DNA of 64,000 nucleotides from an uncultured Pseudomonadales bacterium (GTDB taxonomy: Bacteria > Pseudomonadota > Gammaproteobacteria > Pseudomonadales > Azotimanducaceae): NCBI GenBank assembly GCA_958296405.1, contig OY282519.1, forward strand, positions 1,100,132 through 1,164,131, written 5' to 3'. A program made the position numbers and the translations under genes. Positions 59,175 through 64,000 of the stretch are shown here, in pieces; position 1 is the first letter of the stretch; each line of letters starts with the position of its first letter. Below the pieces are notes generated by a model. The model was not told the origin of the DNA. It ran no database searches and saw only the letters and a program-made list of their open reading frames with translations.

Positions 59175-60410
59175 CTAAGCCGCCGGCGCCTCCTCGGCCA
59201 GCGCCTCTTCCAAGCTCACGTTCAGCTGCCGCTCGCTGAAGTCGGCCACGGCCTGTAGCCGCCGCGTCCCGGCGGCGCTGTCCATGCCGGCAAAGCGCTG
59301 CGAATCCAAAGGCTCCGGCAGCCGCCGGTACAGGTCCAAGAGCGTCACCGCCGCCAAACTCCGCCCCAAGGTGAGCCGCCCATCCGCCAACTGCGTCACC
59401 AAGCGCTCTGCAGTCAGCGCTTGGAACACCTGCTCGCGGTCCGCCGGGCGCAGTGATGCCTCGTCATCCAAGGTGGCCGCGCTGATGGCTTCGCCTCGTG
59501 CGTGGGCTGCCCGCAGCACGGCAAGCGCCCGCAGGCACTGTGCGAGGCGCGGCGCCATGCGCTCGCCATCGTCGCGTGGCACGGACAGCGTGTGCGCGAA
59601 CACCGCGCCGCCGAGGGCCATCGTCCACACCAGATAGAGCCAGATGAGGAAGAACGGCGCCGCGGCGAAGGTGCCATAGACGAACTCGGTGCTGGAACGC
59701 GCCACGAACTCGGCGAAACCCCACTTGGCCGCTCCGAACAAGAGCGTGGTCAACACGCCGCCAGACAGCGCGTGCAAGAACCGCACCGGCGTGTTCGGCA
59801 CCGTGTAGTACAGGAACGTGAAGGTGGCGGCGATGGCAATGTCCGGCGCCGAACCGAGCAGGCGCTCGCGCAGCCCCCACGCATCCAAGTCCTTCACGAA
59901 TGGCAGCGCGTAGAGATAGGACGTGGCGAGCAGGGCGCCGATTAACAGCGGCGGGCCAAAGGTGAGCGCGGCCCAATAGACGAGTAGCCGCTGCATGCCT
60001 GTGCGCGGCGCCGGCGCCCCCCAAATGGCGTTCAACACGCCCTCGATGCGCACCAGCGCGAGAAACGCTGCAAGCGCCAAGATGGCGAAGCTCAACACGC
60101 TCAGCTCCGTGGCGCGGGCGGAGAACTCGGCGAATCGCTCCACCAGCGCAGCGCTCGCTTGCGGCACGAAGTGCTCGAACAGGAAGCCTTCCATGGCGGC
60201 GCCCACGGCGGCGAGCTCCGGAAACGCCGACAACACCACGTAGGTGACGGTCATCAACGGCACCAGCGCAAGGAGTGTGGTGAAGGTGAGCGACGCGGCG
60301 CCGTTCAGACAGTCATGCCGCGCGAACTGGCGCACCACTTCGCCCGCGAACCAGCGGCTGTGGGAAAGCGCCCGTCGAACCAGTGCTGTTGGGGTGCTGG
60401 CCACGGCCAA
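59175..60410 (-). CDS. YihY/RNase-BN-like membrane protein (UPF0761)
   Basis: 411-aa inner-membrane protein with six predicted helices in the first ~285 residues (SLTFTTLLALVPLMTVTYVV opens the family signature) and a cytoplasmic C-terminal ~120 residues that looks like a winged-helix domain, a known extension in proteobacteria. Once named ribonuclease BN in error; function unknown. Six bases downstream of the Nramp-like gene. Confidence 0.87.
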   Translation of the reverse strand: MAVASTPTALVRRALSHSRWFAGEVVRQFARHDCLNGAASLTFTTLLALVPLMTVTYVVLSAFPELAAVGAAMEGFLFEHFVPQASAALVERFAEFSARATELSVLSFAILALAAFLALVRIEGVLNAIWGAPAPRTGMQRLLVYWAALTFGPPLLIGALLATSYLYALPFVKDLDAWGLRERLLGSAPDIAIAATFTFLYYTVPNTPVRFLHALSGGVLTTLLFGAAKWGFAEFVARSSTEFVYGTFAAAPFFLIWLYLVWTMALGGAVFAHTLSVPRDDGERMAPRLAQCLRALAVLRAAHARGEAISAATLDDEASLRPADREQVFQALTAERLVTQLADGRLTLGRSLAAVTLLDLYRRLPEPLDSQRFAGMDSAAGTRRLQAVADFSERQLNVSLEEALAEEAPAA

Positions 60411-60416
60411 GCGGCG

Positions 60417-61823
60417 TCAGGCGAACAGGTTCGCCAGCACCACGTAGCGCAAGACGAACCCAGCCATCGCCAACTCGAACAGGAACACCGCCCACAGGGC
60501 ATAGCGGGTGAGCGCCCGCGGGCGAATGCGCGGATCCAAGTGCTTGGCATGCAGATACAGCGTGGCGCCGCTCTGGATGGGCAGGAAGATGGCCGATGTG
60601 AGGCCCCCGATCATGATGAGCACCACGAAGTTCGGGATGAACAGGTAGATGAGGAAGGCGACGATGGGCAGGATGGTGAGATACCAGCGGATGATCTTCC
60701 GTCGCAGCGCCAAATTGGAACGCTGCATCACCCGCATCTCGATGAAGTAGTCCGGTATCACGCGGCCCGCGGCGCCGACGCCGGCGAGCACCGTCGAGAA
60801 CAGGATGAGGAAGGCGCCGAAGCTGAAAAGCCAGACGGCCCAAGCGCCCAAGGTTTGGGTGAAGATGTTGGAAAGCGCGCTGATCGTCTCTTCGTTGCCT
60901 TGGGGCACCACGCCCATCTTGTTCAGCACCCCGGCGCCGAGCACGTAGTACGGCACGGTCGCGCAGGTGACGATGATGATGGCGAGCCAGACGTCGGTAT
61001 GCACCACCTTCATCCAGCCGCGCGTGCGCTGCTCCCAGTTCGGGTCCGCGCGGTTTGAGCGGATGAAGCTGGGGTAGCCCTTTTCGATGCTCCAATAGGT
61101 GTAGGCCGTGATGTCGCCGGAGGTGGTGCCGGTGTAGCCATAGGCGGCGAGGGCCAGCGCCGCGAAGGCGATGAACACGGCGAAGTCTGGCTTCATGCCG
61201 CCAAGGATGTCTGCCCCGGTGGCGCGGAACTCCGTGAACTGCATGGCAATGGAGCAGATGAGCGTGGCGGCGGTGAACGCGAGCACCAAGGGCAGCATTA
61301 CCCGTTCCAACCAGCGGTACGAGCCGCTGCCGAGGATCAGCGTGGTGGCCGCGGCGATGATGCCCGTGCACACCACGCCGTCGATTTCGATGTCGCCCAG
61401 CGCGGCGAGGAACGAGAGCGATTGCCCGGCGCCGCCGATGATGCCGCCCAAGCCCATGGTGCCGGGCAGATATGCGAGGAGGCCCAGCCAAATGGGCCAC
61501 GACACATGCCAGATGCGCCCCGGCAGGCGGTTGACGGCGCGCAGGTAGGTGTCGCCGGTGACGATGGTGTAGCGGGCAAGCTCCGCTTGCACGAGAGACT
61601 TGCACCAGCACGAGAGCAGCAGCCACCACAATAGCCCCCAACCCGCCGCGGCGCCGAGGCTTGTTGTGAGCACGAGTTCGCCAGAGCCGATGACCGCGCC
61701 GGTGACGATGAGGCTCGGCCCCAAGTAGCGCAGCCGCGCGCGGAACGTTTGCGGCGGCGGGTGCGCCTCGCCGCGGCGCACGGTATAGGGATCGGACTCC
61801 GAGTCTGGTGCGCTCACGCTCAC
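60417..61823 (-). CDS. Nramp-like transporter without DPGN motif
   Basis: 468-aa polytopic membrane protein of the Nramp/APC superfamily (about 11 helices). The first helix reads LGPSLIVTGAVIGSGELVLTT where true Nramp proteins have D-P-G-N, so the metal site is altered and the substrate is uncertain (some DPGN-less relatives carry Mg2+ or other solutes). GTG 61823 or 61817 is taken as start; the longer frame upstream overlaps the acyl-CoA synthetase gene and is Arg-rich. Confidence 0.75.
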   Translation of the reverse strand: MSVSAPDSESDPYTVRRGEAHPPPQTFRARLRYLGPSLIVTGAVIGSGELVLTTSLGAAAGWGLLWWLLLSCWCKSLVQAELARYTIVTGDTYLRAVNRLPGRIWHVSWPIWLGLLAYLPGTMGLGGIIGGAGQSLSFLAALGDIEIDGVVCTGIIAAATTLILGSGSYRWLERVMLPLVLAFTAATLICSIAMQFTEFRATGADILGGMKPDFAVFIAFAALALAAYGYTGTTSGDITAYTYWSIEKGYPSFIRSNRADPNWEQRTRGWMKVVHTDVWLAIIIVTCATVPYYVLGAGVLNKMGVVPQGNEETISALSNIFTQTLGAWAVWLFSFGAFLILFSTVLAGVGAAGRVIPDYFIEMRVMQRSNLALRRKIIRWYLTILPIVAFLIYLFIPNFVVLIMIGGLTSAIFLPIQSGATLYLHAKHLDPRIRPRALTRYALWAVFLFELAMAGFVLRYVVLANLFA

Positions 61824-61899
61824 CGTCCGCCGCCGCCTCCGCCGTTGCACTGTGCGCTTGCGGCGCAACCGAGCAGCACTGGGCGCCGCCTGTGCGTTT

Positions 61900-63798
61900 T
61901 CACGGCGCGGCCTCGGCCGACGCGCCGAGCACTGCCGCGATCTCTGGCAGCACCGCGGCGTCCTCAATGGTGGACGGCGGAGCAACCGGCTCGCCGTCGA
62001 TCAACTTGCGCAGCGTTTGGCGCAGAATCTTGCCGGAGCGCGTCTTTGGCAGCCGCGGCACCACCAGCGCGCGCTTGAAGTTGGCGAACGCGCCGACGCC
62101 CTCGCGCACCGCCGCGACAAGCTCCCGCTGCAGCGCCGCCGCATCTTGGTTCACGCCATCCTTCAACACGACGAGGCCAAGCGGCACTTGGCCCTTCTCC
62201 GCATCCGCGATGCCCACCACCGCGCACTCCGCCACTGCCGGGTGGTTTGCCACCACTTCCTCCATCTGCCCTGTGGAGAGGCGATGTCCGGCCACGTTCA
62301 TCACATCGTCCACGCGCCCCATGATGTAGACGTAGCCGTCGGCGTCTTGATAGCCGCCATCGCCGGTGAGGTAGTAGCCGGGATAGCGGCTGAAGTAGGC
62401 ATCGACGAAGCGCCCGTGGTCTTGCCACAGCGTCGGGAAACAGCCGGGGGGCAACGGTTCCCGCACGACCACCTGGCCCTCTGCGCCGGGGCCGAGCTCA
62501 GCGCCGGCATCGTCCAAGATGCGCAGGTCGTAGCCGGGCATGGGAAAGCCGGGGCTGCCGGCGCGGGTCTCCCGCAGTTCCACGCCGGCCATGTTGGCGC
62601 AGATGGCCCAGCCCGTCTCCGTTTGCCACCAATGGTCGATCACGGGCACGCCGGGCAGCGTGTCTTTGAGCCAGTGGTAGGTGGGTGGGTCAAGCCGTTC
62701 GCCGGCGACAAAGAGGTACTTGAGGCAGCTCAAGTCGTAGTGCGCCTTCAACGCAGCGCTTGGATCTTCCTTCTTGATGGCGCGGAACGCCGTGGGCGCC
62801 ACGAAGAAGGACTTCACGCCATGCTCGGCGATGACGCGCCAAAACGCTCCGGCGTCTGGGGTGCGCACGGGCTTGCCTTCGTACAGCACGCTCGCGCAGC
62901 CGGCAAAGAGCGGGGCGTAAACGATGTAGGAGTGGCCAACCACCCAGCCGATGTCGGAGGCGGCCCAGAACACCTCGCCGGCGCGCATGCCGTAGATGGC
63001 CTCCATGCTGTAGTGCAACGCCACCGCGTGGCCGCCGTTGTCGCGCAGCACGCCCTTGGGCTTGCCGGTGGTGCCAGACGTGTAAAGGATGTAGAGCGGG
63101 TCTGTCGCATCCACGGCCACCGGGTCGTGGGGAGCGCTTGCCGCCTGCCAATCCCGCCAGTCCAAGTCCCGTGGCGCGTGGAGCGTCGCCGTGGCCTGCT
63201 CGCGCTGCAGGATGACGCAGTGGGTCGGCTTGTGGTCCGCGTGTTGCACCGCGGCGTCGAGCAGCGGCTTGTAGGGAATGACGCGGTCGAACTCGATGCC
63301 GCAGGAGGCCGAGAGAATCACCTTGGGCCGCGCGTCATCGATGCGGGCGGCGAGTTCAGGCGCTGCGAAACCGCCGAACACTACCGAATGCACGGCGCCC
63401 AGGCGGGCACACGCCAGCATCGCCGCCACCGCCTCCGGCACCATCGGCATGTAGATGAGCACGCGGTCGCCCTTTGCGACGCCGAGGGCGGCGAGGCCGC
63501 CGGCCAAACGCGCCGTCAGGTCCTTCAACTCCGAATAGGTGAAGCGTTGGACGGCGCCGGTGGCGGGCGAATCGTAGATGAGCGCCGTCGCGTCACCGCG
63601 CCCCGCTTCCACATGCCGGTCCAGCGCGAGCCAAGCGGTGTTCAGCTTGCCGCCTTGGAACCAGCGCCAAGCGCCGTTTTCGGCTTGGTCCAAGATGGTG
63701 TCGGGAAACCGAAACCAATCGATCTCCCGTGCCCGGTCGCCCCAGAAACCCTGCGGGTCTTCAAGCGCGCGGCGATGGGCGTCCGCGTAGGCGCTCAT
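61900..63798 (-). CDS. Propionyl/acetyl-CoA synthetase
   Basis: 632-aa AMP-forming acyl-CoA synthetase. P-loop YTSGTTGKPKGV, VFGGFAAPELAARIDDA, YYLTGDGGYQDADGY, and the C-terminal catalytic lysine in KTRSGKILR, the usual target of regulatory acetylation. DHWWQTETGW has the acetate/propionate-pocket Trp; the overall pattern (SAYADAHRRAL start) fits PrpE/ACSS3, so propionate may be preferred. ATG 63798 is chosen; the frame extends into the next gene. Confidence 0.9.
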   Translation of the reverse strand: MSAYADAHRRALEDPQGFWGDRAREIDWFRFPDTILDQAENGAWRWFQGGKLNTAWLALDRHVEAGRGDATALIYDSPATGAVQRFTYSELKDLTARLAGGLAALGVAKGDRVLIYMPMVPEAVAAMLACARLGAVHSVVFGGFAAPELAARIDDARPKVILSASCGIEFDRVIPYKPLLDAAVQHADHKPTHCVILQREQATATLHAPRDLDWRDWQAASAPHDPVAVDATDPLYILYTSGTTGKPKGVLRDNGGHAVALHYSMEAIYGMRAGEVFWAASDIGWVVGHSYIVYAPLFAGCASVLYEGKPVRTPDAGAFWRVIAEHGVKSFFVAPTAFRAIKKEDPSAALKAHYDLSCLKYLFVAGERLDPPTYHWLKDTLPGVPVIDHWWQTETGWAICANMAGVELRETRAGSPGFPMPGYDLRILDDAGAELGPGAEGQVVVREPLPPGCFPTLWQDHGRFVDAYFSRYPGYYLTGDGGYQDADGYVYIMGRVDDVMNVAGHRLSTGQMEEVVANHPAVAECAVVGIADAEKGQVPLGLVVLKDGVNQDAAALQRELVAAVREGVGAFANFKRALVVPRLPKTRSGKILRQTLRKLIDGEPVAPPSTIEDAAVLPEIAAVLGASAEAAP

Positions 63799-63811
63799 GG
63801 GGCGCAACTGC

Positions 63812-64000
63812 TCATGAGGCGCGCCGCGGCCCCCGCGCCGCCAGAGCGGGCCCGTACAGACGCGGCGCATCGGCCTCGTGGGGCTTGGCACTAAGCAGGC
63901 GTCGATAGGCGGCCGAGCCAGGAGAAAGCCCGCGGTGGCGGGCATAGAACGCCACCGCGCGCCGCCAGGCCTCGTCGAAGCCGTGCTGTTTGATGGAGAC
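63812..64000 (-). CDS. Partial CDS, C-terminal 62 residues, unknown
   Basis: Minus-strand frame open to the window edge, ending TGA 63812. The visible part (HGFDEAWRRAVAFYARHRG, then AAYRRLLSAKPHEADAPRLYG) is coding-like with a helical start. It ends 13 bases before the synthetase start, so it is probably the first gene of that operon. Family not recognised. Confidence 0.55.
   Translation of the reverse strand, partial: VSIKQHGFDEAWRRAVAFYARHRGLSPGSAAYRRLLSAKPHEADAPRLYGPALAARGPRRAS

Noticed and set aside
1..64000. A DGR template repeat or reverse transcriptase inside the window
   Set aside because: I looked for further copies of the CTCCGCGCCGCG core with AAC-rich surroundings and for a reverse transcriptase frame near avd and the targets. 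Only the three coding variable regions were found and no such frame exists.

Overview
The window reads as a GC-rich gammaproteobacterial chromosome, probably from an uncultured lineage. The order lptD-surA-pdxA-rsmA-apaG-apaH, the tsaD-folB pair and the long aspS-yebC-ruvCAB-tolQRAB-pal-cpoB operon are typical of that class. Many genes overlap by ATGA or GTGA, and several starts are GTG or TTG.

Layout. (1) 1-6224: outer-membrane assembly and maintenance operon, starting inside lptD. (2) 6323-13114: a lower-GC accessory module with a coupled small ORF, an 807-aa protein with acidic repeats, an Ig-like segment and a C-terminus resembling ribosomal protein L13e, and a 1405-aa DEAH helicase of the MrfA/DruE (DUF1998) type. 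It looks like an antiphage or DNA-repair module. (3) 13190-20279: tsaD/folB, an MFS exporter, a metallo-beta-lactamase-fold hydrolase, an enoyl-CoA hydratase, an SDR and an LLM-class flavin oxidoreductase. (4) 20280-44502: a 24-kb island bounded by direct repeats of the last ~195 bp of the LLM gene. (5) 44532-46117: an ISNCY-like insertion sequence with a 15-bp target duplication, placed against the promoter of tRNA-Lys. (6) 46354-56059 minus strand: cpoB to fmdB. (7) 56196-64000: a hicB with a decayed hicA, proS, a YihY-family protein, an Nramp-like transporter, a propionyl/acetyl-CoA synthetase and a partial gene.

The island is the main result. It carries three exported proteins, each built as signal peptide, caspase-like peptidase with His/Cys dyad, EF-hand loop, PEGA or SH3/helical spacers, and a C-terminal formylglycine-generating-enzyme (FGE/C-type lectin) fold. 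Over the last 24 variable-region codons the three genes keep the same length, but 24 nucleotide columns differ, 22 of them at codon positions 1 or 2. The blocks between and after them are identical or nearly so, and conserved hairpins follow each stop codon. This is the pattern of variable repeats of a diversity-generating retroelement (DGR). Directly behind the first target gene lies an Avd-like accessory gene that lacks its last helix. I see no reverse transcriptase or template repeat in the window, so diversification must come from elsewhere or has stopped here.

Around these targets are likely partners: a membrane FlgO/DUF4384-like protein coupled to avd, an alpha/beta-hydrolase lipoprotein, a subtilase with an I9-like lipoprotein, a lytic-transglycosylase-like lipoprotein lacking its catalytic Glu, an X-Y-Z operon whose last gene has a Lon-like (S16) Ser/Lys domain, and two AAA ATPase + DUF4276 pairs. 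Inference: the island is a variable-recognition, protease-executed conflict or defence island.
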